In this document: positions 1-7,850 of the stretch, one piece after another
Layout of the letters: each line of letters begins with the position of its first letter
How positions within the stretch are numbered: the first letter of the stretch is position 1
DNA from: Gammaproteobacteria bacterium
Lineage (GTDB): Bacteria; Pseudomonadota; Gammaproteobacteria; Pseudomonadales; Pseudohongiellaceae
Direction of reading: 5' to 3'
NCBI GenBank assembly: GCA_009692305.1
Contig: SHZK01000001.1
Span: forward strand, 186,001 to 250,000
DNA: 64,000 nt
The notes under the pieces: model-generated
What the model was told of the DNA's origin: nothing
The model's database searches: none
What the model saw: the letters and a program-made list of their open reading frames with translations, nothing else
Position numbers and translations under genes: made by a program

Positions 1-176
1 CTACGGCCAAGCAGGGTAGCAGTCTCAATCCATTCCTCAATAATATGTTGGGCATTGGTTACTGCTTGCTCATAAGTCGCTCCATCAGCTTTGCAGCCTG
101 GCAAGTCAGGAACCTCGGCAATAAAAGCCTGATCCGGCTCACTCCAGTAAACATGAAGTTCATACTTGTTTGTCAT
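1..176 (-). CDS. hicB: HicB-family antitoxin (partial, runs off window start)
   Basis: The reverse strand from an ATG at 176 reads MTNKYELHVYWSEPDQAF, then IAEVPDLPGCKADGATYEQA, and stays open to base 1. The 'fiAevPdLPGC...dG.TyeeA' pattern is the N-terminal half of the HicB fold, a partial RNase-H-like domain that binds and neutralises HicA. The start overlaps the end of the hicA-like gene by 17 bases, the usual hicA-hicB arrangement. HicB proteins commonly also repress their own operon; the C-terminal DNA-binding part would lie outside the window. The assignment rests on N-terminal similarity and context. Confidence 0.75.
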   Translation of the reverse strand, partial: MTNKYELHVYWSEPDQAFIAEVPDLPGCKADGATYEQAVTNAQHIIEEWIETATLLGR

Positions 177-426
177 CGTTTAGCTCCAATCCATATCGAG
201 TGATTATGTCGCGCACCTGTTCCAACTGGTATACCTTCACCTGTCCCGACTTCGGTTGCAGGTTGATAATTTCGTAAACGCCAGGACGTGTGAAGATGTG
301 ATGGCCGCCCTTGATACGTTGATGAAATCCCAGAAGTAGCAGCAGTTTACATACGGCGTTGAACTTGAAACCGGTTGTTTTCCCAGAGTACAGAACTCTG
401 TCCAGCAGTTTTGCATACTTGCCCAT
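160..426 (-). CDS. hicA: HicA-family mRNA interferase toxin
   Basis: This 88-residue protein has the HicA double-stranded-RNA-binding-like layout: an N-terminal helix, a hydrophobic segment ending in LLGF, then KGGHHIF (His42/His43) and a C-terminal helix YQLEQVRDIITRYG. In HicA toxins the His of the G-S/G-H-H-I-F motif is needed for translation-independent mRNA cleavage, so the toxin looks intact. It is followed at once by the hicB-like antitoxin with a 17-base overlap, which implies co-translation. It is somewhat longer at the N terminus than minimal HicA proteins of about 60 residues. Family membership is fairly secure; activity is inferred. Confidence 0.75.
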   Translation of the reverse strand: MGKYAKLLDRVLYSGKTTGFKFNAVCKLLLLLGFHQRIKGGHHIFTRPGVYEIINLQPKSGQVKVYQLEQVRDIITRYGLELNDDKQV

Positions 427-600
427 GAGCGCTCATCCTTGAGCTGGAGAATTTTGGACATCCTTTCCGAATCATAGTCATCAATCCTCGATTTCTCCAC
501 ATCATATTCCAAATTTTCCCGATAAATGCATTTATGGCGCGCAGTCAGCACCATCTGAAGAATTGAAAAACCAGTCAATAACAAAAACAGGTTGCCACTT

Positions 601-1017
601 ATGTCAAAACTGTTCGAGGAACTGAAACGCCGCAAGGTGGTCCGAGTGGCTGTGGTCTACGCCGTGGTGGCCTGGCTGCAGATTCAGGTGGCTAACAACA
701 TCGTGCCCGCGCTGCAATTACCGGCCTGGACTAACACTTTTATCGTGGTGCTGCTGCTCGGCTTTCCGATCGCGCTGGTGCTGGCCTGGGCCTTTGACAT
801 TACTCCGGCAGGTGGGCAGTCCCGGACCTCGGCTCCTTCGACTGCGGTCTCCGGCAGTGCCATCGACAGAAAGTTCATCTATGCCACCTTCGCACTGGTT
901 CTGCTCGTGGCCATGTTCCAGATCAGTGAGTGCCTGTTCCTCAGGAGAGTGAGTGGGGTCAAGTCTTGCACGGTGCATTCAAAAATTGTGTGGGGTCAAG
1001 TCCTGAAAGGTGCATGA
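601..1017 (+). pseudogene. Truncated cyclase/TPR-type membrane protein (N-terminal fragment)
   Basis: The ATG at 601 opens MSKLFEELKRRKVVRVAVVY, followed by a membrane segment and a second one near residues 98-110. This opening (LFEELKRRnVfRVa.aY..vaW) is typical of large proteins that carry the segment ahead of a C-terminal TPR array or behind an adenylate/guanylate cyclase domain in marine gammaproteobacteria. Here the family resemblance stops at about base 930, and the last 25 or so codons are read out of a REP-like palindrome ending in a TGA at 1015-1017. The rest of the gene is absent downstream. I read this as a gene remnant cut by a repeat, not a functional 139-residue protein. Confidence 0.6.
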
Positions 1018-1041
1018 ATGCACCATGCAAGACCTGACCCC
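949..1041. repeat. REP-like imperfect palindrome (GGGGTCAAGTCTTGC family)
   Basis: The left arm GGGGTCAAGTCTTGCA (from about 955) followed by CGGTGCATTC is mirrored by GAATGCACCATGCAAGACCT and GACCCC ending at 1041. A third, shorter copy of the left-arm motif (GGGGTCAAGTC) lies between them near 991. This is the architecture of REP sequences that flank RAYT transposases. A single reverse arm of the same motif occurs near 17911. The element forms the junction that truncates the cyclase-type gene. Confidence 0.7.
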
Positions 1042-1144
1042 ATTCCCCCAGAAAATTCCGGTAACTTTGATTTTGGTATATAAAGTAGAAGCCTATTTGG
1101 AAAAATCAAGTTACCTGACCCCTTGATTTTGTTCCTTGATTTTT

Positions 1145-1167
1145 CATTGGGTACCAATCACCCAATG
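1145..1167. repeat. Short perfect inverted repeat
   Basis: CATTGGGT and ACCCAATG form an 8-bp stem around a 7-base loop. Just upstream, CCTTGATTTT occurs twice within about 25 bases. The site lies about 125 bases before the MHS transporter start, so it could be an operator, a terminator of upstream transcription, or part of the repeat-rich junction. No T-tract follows. Confidence 0.35.
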
Positions 1168-1291
1168 AGTTTGAGCAAGCAGCTTAACCAGAGTGTGCGG
1201 AATATCGGGGTAAGATCAAGGTGTCCCCTGATCCGCTTGTCATTCGCACTCCCGTACGCGATGATAGCCCTTCGAAAAAGAGGAGCATCCG

Positions 1292-2584
1292 ATGCCGACC
1301 CAAACCGTCCTCACACCCGCGGCGCGCCTCAAGTCCATCTTTGCCGGCTCGATAGGCAATTTGGTGGAATGGTACGACTGGTACGTCTATTCGGCATTCG
1401 CGCTCTATTTCGCCAAAGTGTTTTTCCCAGCCGGCGATCAAACCGCACAGTTACTCAATACCGCCGCCGTGTTTGCCATCGGCTTTCTCATGCGTCCCAT
1501 CGGCGGGTGGCTCTTCGGCATGTACGCGGACCGCTCTGGACGCAAAGCCGCGTTGGTCGCATCTGTGGTGCTCATGTGCACGGGTTCGCTGATCATTGCC
1601 GTAACGCCTGGTTACGCTTCGATCGGTGTGTGGGCGCCGGCCTTGCTGGTCTTCGCGCGTTTGTTGCAGGGCTTGAGCGTCGGCGGCGAGTATGGCACCT
1701 CCGCCACCTATCTGAGCGAAATCGCTACCCGCGAGCGACGTGGTTTCTACGCAAGCTTTCAGTATGTGACGTTAATCATGGGCCAACTCCTGGCGCTAGC
1801 CGTTTTGATTCTGCTGCAACAGTTTTTTCTAACCACGGAACAATTGGAGTCCTGGGGTTGGCGCATTCCGTTTTTCATCGGGGCGTTGTGCGCGGTCTAC
1901 GCACTGTACCTGCGGCGCAATATGGTGGAGTCGGAATCCTTCGCCAAGCAGAGCACTATCGGGCGCAAGCAAGGCAGCCTGGCGGAATTGATGAGGCATC
2001 CACGCGCCGTGCTCGTCGTCATCGGTCTGACCATGGGCGGCACGGTGGCCTTCTATACCTACACTACGTACATGCAATTGTTTTTGGTTAACACAGTGGG
2101 CATGAGCATTGCGACGGCGACGGCGCTCAATGCCTCTACTCTCTTTCTCTACATGCTGATGCAACCGGTCGTCGGGGCCCTCTCCGATCGCATCGGTCGT
2201 AAACCCATTCTTATCGCCTTCGGTGTGCTGGGCACTGTCAGCACAGTTCCGATCATGAACGCCCTCAGCGGTACCACGTCGGTGGTGGAGGCGTTTGCGC
2301 TGATTATGGTGGCGTTGACGATCGTGAGCGGCTACACGGCAATAAATGCAGTGGTGAAAGCCGAATTATTTCCTGTGCACATTCGAGCACTCGGCGTCGG
2401 TTTGTGTTTCTCCATTGCCGTTTCGCTGTTCGGCGGCACCGCGTCGTTTATCGCACTCTGGTTCAAGCAGCAAGGCATGGAGAGTGGGTTCTACTGGTAC
2501 GTTACCGGCTGCATCGCATGCTCGCTCTTGGTGTATGCGACCATGAAAGACACGAAAACGCATTCGCTCATCGATCGCGACTAA
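1292..2584 (+). CDS. MFS transporter, metabolite:H+ symporter (KgtP-like) family
   Basis: This 430-residue protein has 12 predicted membrane segments and the hallmarks of the MHS subfamily: GSIGNLVEWYDWYVYSAFAL at the N terminus, an RxGRK-type loop (DRSGRKAAL near residue 80), RLLQGLSVGGEYG in helix 4, and a second DRIGRKP loop in the C-terminal half. Relatives such as KgtP, ShiA and ProP carry 2-oxoglutarate, shikimate or osmolytes with protons across the inner membrane. GAGGAG sits 8 bases before the ATG and supports this start. It converges on an enolase-superfamily dehydratase across a long hairpin, so a sugar acid or dicarboxylate is a plausible substrate, but the substrate is not determined by sequence. 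Confidence 0.85.
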   Translation: MPTQTVLTPAARLKSIFAGSIGNLVEWYDWYVYSAFALYFAKVFFPAGDQTAQLLNTAAVFAIGFLMRPIGGWLFGMYADRSGRKAALVASVVLMCTGSLIIAVTPGYASIGVWAPALLVFARLLQGLSVGGEYGTSATYLSEIATRERRGFYASFQYVTLIMGQLLALAVLILLQQFFLTTEQLESWGWRIPFFIGALCAVYALYLRRNMVESESFAKQSTIGRKQGSLAELMRHPRAVLVVIGLTMGGTVAFYTYTTYMQLFLVNTVGMSIATATALNASTLFLYMLMQPVVGALSDRIGRKPILIAFGVLGTVSTVPIMNALSGTTSVVEAFALIMVALTIVSGYTAINAVVKAELFPVHIRALGVGLCFSIAVSLFGGTASFIALWFKQQGMESGFYWYVTGCIACSLLVYATMKDTKTHSLIDRD

Positions 2585-2700
2585 CGTCAGTTACTTAGCC
2601 GAACATTTTAAACGATTCAAAGTCGCCGTTGAGTAACTCGACGGTGTTCTGGTGTATCAACCACTCTTTAATCATCGTCTGGTAGACACGGCGGAAATCG

Positions 2701-2757
2701 GGAACAGAGAAAGGGGTCGGAGGGATTAAAATTTAATCCCCCCGACCCCTTTGTTCC
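2701..2757. terminator. REP-like long hairpin, probable bidirectional terminator
   Basis: GGAACA at 2701 pairs with TGTTCC ending at 2757, and inside it AAAGGGGTCGGAGGGATTAAA pairs almost perfectly with TTTAATCCCCCCGACCCCTTT. The core GGGG(A/T)CGGAGGGATTA is the same motif that bounds the RAYT remnant at 9.6-10.6 kb. It sits between two convergent genes (transporter and dehydratase), where a bidirectional terminator would be expected. I infer a dispersed REP copy that may double as a terminator. Confidence 0.6.
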
Positions 2758-2771
2758 ACTGGGCACACCTT

Positions 2772-4019
2772 TTAGATCCTTAACTGATGGTCCAGCACCA
2801 TTTGTTCGCTGAGGGTTGTACCAAAACCGGGTCCGCTGGGGGCAATTACGAAGCCATTAACCACCTCACAGGACATGGCGTCCAGAATCGCCGAGCCGAC
2901 CGGAAAACTCTCAGCCATAGAACAACTAGGTGCATTCAGGGCGATAGGGAATCCCCAGGACGATGCGCCACGATGCGGGATAAATTCAAGCTTTGCCGCT
3001 TCTACCAGAGCAGAAATACGCCGCCCGGCTGTCGTGCCACCGCACCAGGTAATATCCGGTTGCAGGATCTCCGCCGAGCCGAGTCGTATCAGCACATCGA
3101 AGCCGTATTGGGTGTACTCGTGCTCACCACAGGCTATTCGTGTCCAGCCTTCACCTTTGCCACCAATTCGATTCACCAATTCGGCGTAACCAAAAACGTC
3201 ATCAGGCGAAAGCAGCTCTTCCATGAAGTACAGATTGGCCGGGCGCAGGCGTTCGGCAAATTTCACTGCCCATTCGACCGTACCATCGCGCGATACACAG
3301 TCAGTCATCAGCCGTACATCCGGCCCCAGTTTATCCCTGTCTTCCAGTACGGAATCGATAAACCGGTTCAGTGTGGTCTCGGGTATGCGCGGCCCACCCT
3401 GGGTCGTGCGCTTGAAATTGCGTATGCCTGCGGCGAAGGCCGCAGCAAAATCACCATTGGTTTGATAAATGGGAATCCGGTCTCGCGCCGCCGGCCCTAA
3501 CAGTTCATGTACAGGTTTATCCGCAAACTTGCCAACGATATCCCAAAGCGCATTGTCGAGCGCGCTTAACGCCATCGGAAACAAACCACGGCGACCGTAC
3601 AAGACTCCAGACGTATACATCTGATCCCACAACTGCTCCACTCGCAAAGGATCAGCACCGATCAACAGGTGTTTGAGATGCTTGTCGATTATCTCTACTG
3701 CGGCGCTGCCACCCGCGCCCATGCCAAAGCCGGTAATACCCTGATCGGTTTTGACAATGGCGATAATAGCGGAAGGAAGCTGTTCGAAGGGGCCACCATA
3801 ATTCCAGCGGCGCAGATCATCATCACTGTCGAAACTGGGAGGCTCATAAAGTCCTTTCGAGCGCTCATTGATATAGATCGGATAAGCGCGAACATCGCGA
3901 ATACGCAACGAGCCCGATTGCGCGATCAGCTGTCCCAGCGGCAGCGGCGTCAAACCAGATAATGCGGCTAATGAAGCGTAGCTGCCCATTCGGCCCAGCA
4001 ATTTGCGCCGACTGAACAT
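2772..4019 (-). CDS. Tat-exported enolase-superfamily (acid-sugar) dehydratase
   Basis: This 415-residue protein belongs to the mandelate racemase/muconate lactonizing enzyme group. Metal-ligand segments are visible: LMTDC, YFMEELLSPDD and IACGEHEYTQYGF. The last is typical of rhamnonate-type acid-sugar dehydratases, which remove water from aldonates to give 2-keto-3-deoxy acids. ILQPDITWCGG and the following FIPHRG segment also fit. Unusually, the protein opens with a twin-arginine signal (MFSRRKLLG, then a hydrophobic stretch and a polar boundary near residue 34), predicting a folded, metal-loaded enzyme moved to the periplasm. Its ATG overlaps the TGA of a 49-codon ORF, suggesting translational coupling. 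The substrate is inferred only to the level of an aldonic acid. Confidence 0.8.
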   Translation of the reverse strand: MFSRRKLLGRMGSYASLAALSGLTPLPLGQLIAQSGSLRIRDVRAYPIYINERSKGLYEPPSFDSDDDLRRWNYGGPFEQLPSAIIAIVKTDQGITGFGMGAGGSAAVEIIDKHLKHLLIGADPLRVEQLWDQMYTSGVLYGRRGLFPMALSALDNALWDIVGKFADKPVHELLGPAARDRIPIYQTNGDFAAAFAAGIRNFKRTTQGGPRIPETTLNRFIDSVLEDRDKLGPDVRLMTDCVSRDGTVEWAVKFAERLRPANLYFMEELLSPDDVFGYAELVNRIGGKGEGWTRIACGEHEYTQYGFDVLIRLGSAEILQPDITWCGGTTAGRRISALVEAAKLEFIPHRGASSWGFPIALNAPSCSMAESFPVGSAILDAMSCEVVNGFVIAPSGPGFGTTLSEQMVLDHQLRI

Positions 4020-4168
4020 CAGCGCTTCGCCCTCTGCCGGTCGGGGTCGCGCCCCGACTCTGCGCCGGAGCCGATTGGCGACTGCGCAGTTGCACTCTCC
4101 GTAGCACAGCCCGCGGCGACAAGCACCGTCAGCGCCGCCGCATTCGCAAGGATCTGTCGTCTGTTCAT
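4019..4168 (-). CDS. Tiny lipoprotein-like ORF coupled to the dehydratase
   Basis: Read on the reverse strand from an ATG at 4168: MNRRQILANAAALTVLVAAG followed by CATESATAQ and a polar tail, 49 codons. The N terminus has a twin Arg, a hydrophobic core and a lipobox-like VAAG-C, so a Tat- or Sec-exported lipoprotein is possible. Its TGA overlaps the ATG of the dehydratase (TGATG). It may be a real small lipoprotein, a leader peptide, or the stump of a larger Tat-exported gene. No family is recognised. Confidence 0.4.
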   Translation of the reverse strand: MNRRQILANAAALTVLVAAGCATESATAQSPIGSGAESGRDPDRQRAKR

Positions 4169-4210
4169 AACATCACCTTGGTCATGCGGGGCGTCCGCTA
4201 CAACCTGCGC

Positions 4211-7200
4211 TCAGAAACTGTGTGACACGCGCAGCGACAAGATGCGGCCGAGGGGACTGTCGAGGTTGGTGTCGATACCACCATCATCCTCGATCGCCGA
4301 CGGTTGCTTGTCCAGCACGTTGGCAATGTTGAGGCTGATTTCGGTATCGCCGCCCAAGCCAAACCGGTCGCCCAGGTTGAACTGGTAATAAAGGTCCCAG
4401 TATGTGGCTGACGGAATGTAGCCCTGCACGTTCGCCGCCCGGATGTCACCAACCACGGTGAGGTCGCTGATGGCGTGGTGATAGCGCCCTGTCAAACGCG
4501 CCGTGTGGTCGCCGTAGTTCCAGCCCAGGGAACCCAGTCCGCGCCAGCGCGGCACGGCGGGAATCTGCGTCGCGCCAGTCTCGTCGTTGCGCTTGCCAAC
4601 ACCCTCAATGGGCACCGAAGACGGGTTGATCTGGAAGATGTAAGTCTCCATGTAGGTGCCCTGCAGACGCGCATTGAAGCTGCCGTAGTCGCCACCGATC
4701 AAGGGCAGGTCTTGTGCGCTGAATCGATACGAGGCGAGCAGGTCGGTGGCCGTGACTTTCTGGGCCAGCACGTTGACAAAGTCCGCCTGCACCTGGCTCA
4801 CCGATCCGATTGGCAGACCCGAAACAGGGTCGATGCTGCGCGTAATGCGGTCCGACTGGCCAGCACCTGTGATCCAGTCCCGGCGTGCCTGCGTCGCACA
4901 GGCGATCTGGGCCGCCGTGCCGGGGCCGGTCGTCGGTTCGACGCCGCAGCGCCCGAGGTAAAAGGCTTGGAAGCGTGTGGTCTCGTCACTCTGAATGAGC
5001 CCTGCCGTCAGCGAGAAAATCACGTTTTCGTAATCGACCGAGAAGTAGTCAGCCTGCAAGGTCAGGTCGCCATCCAGCAGCACAAAAGTGGCGCCATAGT
5101 TGTACGACTGGGATGTTTCGGGTGATAACAGCGGGTTGCCGGAAATCAACTCGGTCTGCAGATTTGCGGTGGCTACGGTCGGCACGGTCGCGGTTCCAGT
5201 CGGCAGCGCGTAATTGCAAACTGCGGGAATGCTCGGGTCCGCCGGCGACGGGATGACGACGGGCAGGATTACGCTACAGGTGGCGTCGGCGACGTTGCGC
5301 TGCGCTTCGCGCTGGCCCGCGAACAGATCGCCAATCTCGGGCACGACAAAGCCCTCGCCATAGGTCGCCCGCAGAGACATCCATTCCGTCGGTTGGTAGA
5401 GCAGGCCGACCTTTATTACGGTGTCGTCGAACGCAGCGTCCGTGCTCATACCGAGGTCGGCATTGCCTTCGTTGTCGGTGTAGCGCGCCGCGAGCTGCGC
5501 TTCGAGACTCCCCAGCCAGTCGTGATCAATGATGGGAACGGAGAGTTCGGCAAATACATCATGTGCTAGCAGATAGGCATCCTGTGGCTGAATGGCGGTG
5601 CCGAATGTGTTCTGCGAGGTAACGTTCAATTGATTCGGCAGTGTCAGCTGCTCGAGACGGCGATAATTATAGCCGGCTGCCATCGACAGCATGCCGGCGG
5701 GCAGTTCGAACAGATCACCAGTGGCAACGATGTCGAGCAGCGTGGTGGTAAAATCGGCCAGGTCATTATTGAACGTGAATATGGCATTGGCCTCGTCGCG
5801 CGTGTTGTAGGCGAGTGCCGTCGACGGCGTTGCCGTGTTCGTGGGGACGCGGTTGTCGACTTGGAACTGGCTCGTGGAGAACGGGTTGAACTGCGAACAG
5901 CGCCCGGCAGAGATGTCCGCCGGATTGACGCAGGCGAACGCTGCGGTCAATTGCGGCGTCGAGAAGTTTGCGGGGGAACCGAAAGCCAGTGCATAAACCT
6001 GCTCGCGATGGGCCCAGATCGCGTGCGTATCGACGCTCCAGCTGGTGTCAGGAATTTCGACCACGAAGCCGCCGCCGATGCGCAGATTGTCAGTGACGCG
6101 GCGTCGGTCGATGCTGCCATCGGCATTCATGCCATCCGGCCGCCCAGACAGGTTCTTGCCGAACGGCGTCCACGCAGTCAGCGTTACATCTTCATTGAAG
6201 GGGACGCCAGCGCTGGCATCGAAACGATCGGGGATGCCGTTGCCGTTAGCGTCCGCGGTGGCGGACGGCATCAGTACCGGGGTACCGAACTTGCCCTGCG
6301 AGAAGGGTTCGGCAATGCCGTCGCCGTTAAGATCGCGATCGGGGAAGCCGTCCCCGCGCGTGCAGTCAACGAAGTTGCAGGTGTCGCGGGCGAACAGCAG
6401 GCGCTCGCCGGTATCGATGCTGCCGTTGAAATTGACGTCGGCAAAGGCGCGGTATGGATTGCCCGCAAGGTCTCCAGGCACTGGCAATGGATCGTTGGCA
6501 ACCACCGGGCCGGGGTTAGCGCGCGTATTGAAGTCCTGACGACCGAAGATAACGTCGGTGTCGAATTTGACGTAGTCGTTGAAGTCGTACTCAAAGCGCG
6601 CGTAGCCGTGCAACTGCTCCAGTTCGGAGTTCCAGTCGAGCAGCTGGGCAAAATTATTGCCGCAGGTCTGCCCCGTGGTCGCTGGCGTGCCCCAGCGCGT
6701 CTGCGTGTCATCGGTGATGTCAGTAAGTCCCGGGTTCATGAATGAGGCACCACAACCGGGGTCGATGCGGCGGTCCAAGGCACGCCCGAGGTTGGAAGTG
6801 ATCGCGCCGGTTGCGTTGCGGCGCGGCAGGAAGGCCGAACCCGGAAAGCCATTCGCCGCATAAGCTTCGTTGTAGCTCTTGTTGTAATACTTGGGAAATT
6901 CGCGCTGCTCGAGGCGTTCGCGGTTGCGGTACTCCATCGCAAACAGGAAGTTGCTGCGTTCGCTCTCCTGACCCATCACCATTGACAGCTTGTCGTCAGG
7001 AGCGGAGGCCTCCAACTGGTCCCTGCGTTCGAACTGCACCTTGAAGCCGTCGAACTGCTTGAGCGGTATGTAGTTGACCACGCCGGCCACAGCTTCGGAG
7101 CCATACAATGCGGAAGCACCATCAAGCAGTATCTCGATGCGCTGGATGGCGATCTGCGGATAGGCGAAGTTGGCGTCGCCGAACGCCAACCGGTGGCCGT

Positions 7201-7579
7201 CCATGAGGTTCATCGTCGCGCGTGGCCCGAGGCCCCGCAGATTGGCGAGGCCGATGCCGCCTTGTGAACTGCCCCCAGTGCGCAGACTCGACGAACTGCT
7301 GCCCGATGCGCCGGGGTTGGCCAGCACTTCCGTGCCAATGTTCTGCGGCACGTTGAAGATGATGTCGGCGGTATTGGTGGTGCCCGATGCCTGAATATCC
7401 AGCACGTCGATAACGCTGAGGGGAGACGAGGAATTCAAGTTGTTGCGCCGGATATACGATCCGGTAACGACCACTTCCTCGATCGCTTGTTCCTGTTCGG
7501 CAGGAGCGGAGAGCAATTGGCCAGGGTTACTCAGGACGAATATAAACGCGCAAGCTTGTAGCAGGCTACGGCAAGACAT
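4211..7579 (-). CDS. TonB-dependent outer-membrane receptor (very large)
   Basis: The protein has 1122 residues. A signal peptide (about residues 1-25) is followed by the TonB-box and plug start EEVVVTGSYIRRNN. The plug continues with LRGLGPRATMNLMDGHRLAF and RIEILLDGASALYGSEAVAG, which are classic plug motifs. The C terminus ends ...LSLRVSHSF, with the terminal Phe of outer-membrane beta-barrels. It is much longer than FepA-class receptors of about 750 residues. Part of the extra length, about residues 385-500, holds several D-x-N-x-(D/N)-G calcium-binding-like motifs. It imports a nutrient with TonB energy; the nearby dehydratase and MHS transporter suggest a carbohydrate or sugar-acid ligand. 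Strand-by-strand assignment of the barrel was not done. Confidence 0.9.
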   Translation of the reverse strand: MSCRSLLQACAFIFVLSNPGQLLSAPAEQEQAIEEVVVTGSYIRRNNLNSSSPLSVIDVLDIQASGTTNTADIIFNVPQNIGTEVLANPGASGSSSSSLRTGGSSQGGIGLANLRGLGPRATMNLMDGHRLAFGDANFAYPQIAIQRIEILLDGASALYGSEAVAGVVNYIPLKQFDGFKVQFERRDQLEASAPDDKLSMVMGQESERSNFLFAMEYRNRERLEQREFPKYYNKSYNEAYAANGFPGSAFLPRRNATGAITSNLGRALDRRIDPGCGASFMNPGLTDITDDTQTRWGTPATTGQTCGNNFAQLLDWNSELEQLHGYARFEYDFNDYVKFDTDVIFGRQDFNTRANPGPVVANDPLPVPGDLAGNPYRAFADVNFNGSIDTGERLLFARDTCNFVDCTRGDGFPDRDLNGDGIAEPFSQGKFGTPVLMPSATADANGNGIPDRFDASAGVPFNEDVTLTAWTPFGKNLSGRPDGMNADGSIDRRRVTDNLRIGGGFVVEIPDTSWSVDTHAIWAHREQVYALAFGSPANFSTPQLTAAFACVNPADISAGRCSQFNPFSTSQFQVDNRVPTNTATPSTALAYNTRDEANAIFTFNNDLADFTTTLLDIVATGDLFELPAGMLSMAAGYNYRRLEQLTLPNQLNVTSQNTFGTAIQPQDAYLLAHDVFAELSVPIIDHDWLGSLEAQLAARYTDNEGNADLGMSTDAAFDDTVIKVGLLYQPTEWMSLRATYGEGFVVPEIGDLFAGQREAQRNVADATCSVILPVVIPSPADPSIPAVCNYALPTGTATVPTVATANLQTELISGNPLLSPETSQSYNYGATFVLLDGDLTLQADYFSVDYENVIFSLTAGLIQSDETTRFQAFYLGRCGVEPTTGPGTAAQIACATQARRDWITGAGQSDRITRSIDPVSGLPIGSVSQVQADFVNVLAQKVTATDLLASYRFSAQDLPLIGGDYGSFNARLQGTYMETYIFQINPSSVPIEGVGKRNDETGATQIPAVPRWRGLGSLGWNYGDHTARLTGRYHHAISDLTVVGDIRAANVQGYIPSATYWDLYYQFNLGDRFGLGGDTEISLNIANVLDKQPSAIEDDGGIDTNLDSPLGRILSLRVSHSF

Positions 7580-7662
7580 ATGGCACCTCTTGGGGGGCTT
7601 GATAGCAAATGGATTAATCGCCTCCTGAAAGTACAGAAACTAAATGATCCTGTCCAGAGGCC

Positions 7663-7681
7663 TTTTTTTGGGAGGGGGGGG
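7663..7681. repeat. T7-GGGA-G8 homopolymer tract upstream of the TonB receptor
   Basis: Seven T's, then GGGA and eight G's, lie about 85-100 bases upstream of the receptor ATG at 7579. G8 tracts are prone to slipped-strand changes and, when placed in promoters, can switch expression of surface proteins. No clear -10/-35 pair was pinned around it, so a phase-variation role is only a suggestion. The rest of the gap between 7580 and 7850 shows no gene. Confidence 0.35.
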
Positions 7682-7850
7682 TACTTTTATGACACTTTTA
7701 GGGCACGTTTACAGGCTTCACTTTCCTGTTGCTATAACAAGCTGTCTATCTCAGACGAGTATTATGAACGTGCCGGTGCCAATGTCCCTGCCTGCGAGGA
7801 TTGCGCAAGTTGGAGCAGTTGGGTCGAGCGCAGGATTGGCTGCGCTGGAT

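Noticed and set aside
237-635. 132-codon reverse-strand ORF overlapping hicA
   Set aside because: It is a frame shadow of hicA and has no protein-like features.
1123-2091. 322-codon ORF in another frame over the MHS transporter gene
   Set aside because: Arg/His-rich composition and full overlap with a clear transporter frame; it is a shadow.
5630-6745. 371-codon ORF antisense to the TonB receptor
   Set aside because: No start signal or family character; the opposite strand encodes the receptor without interruption.
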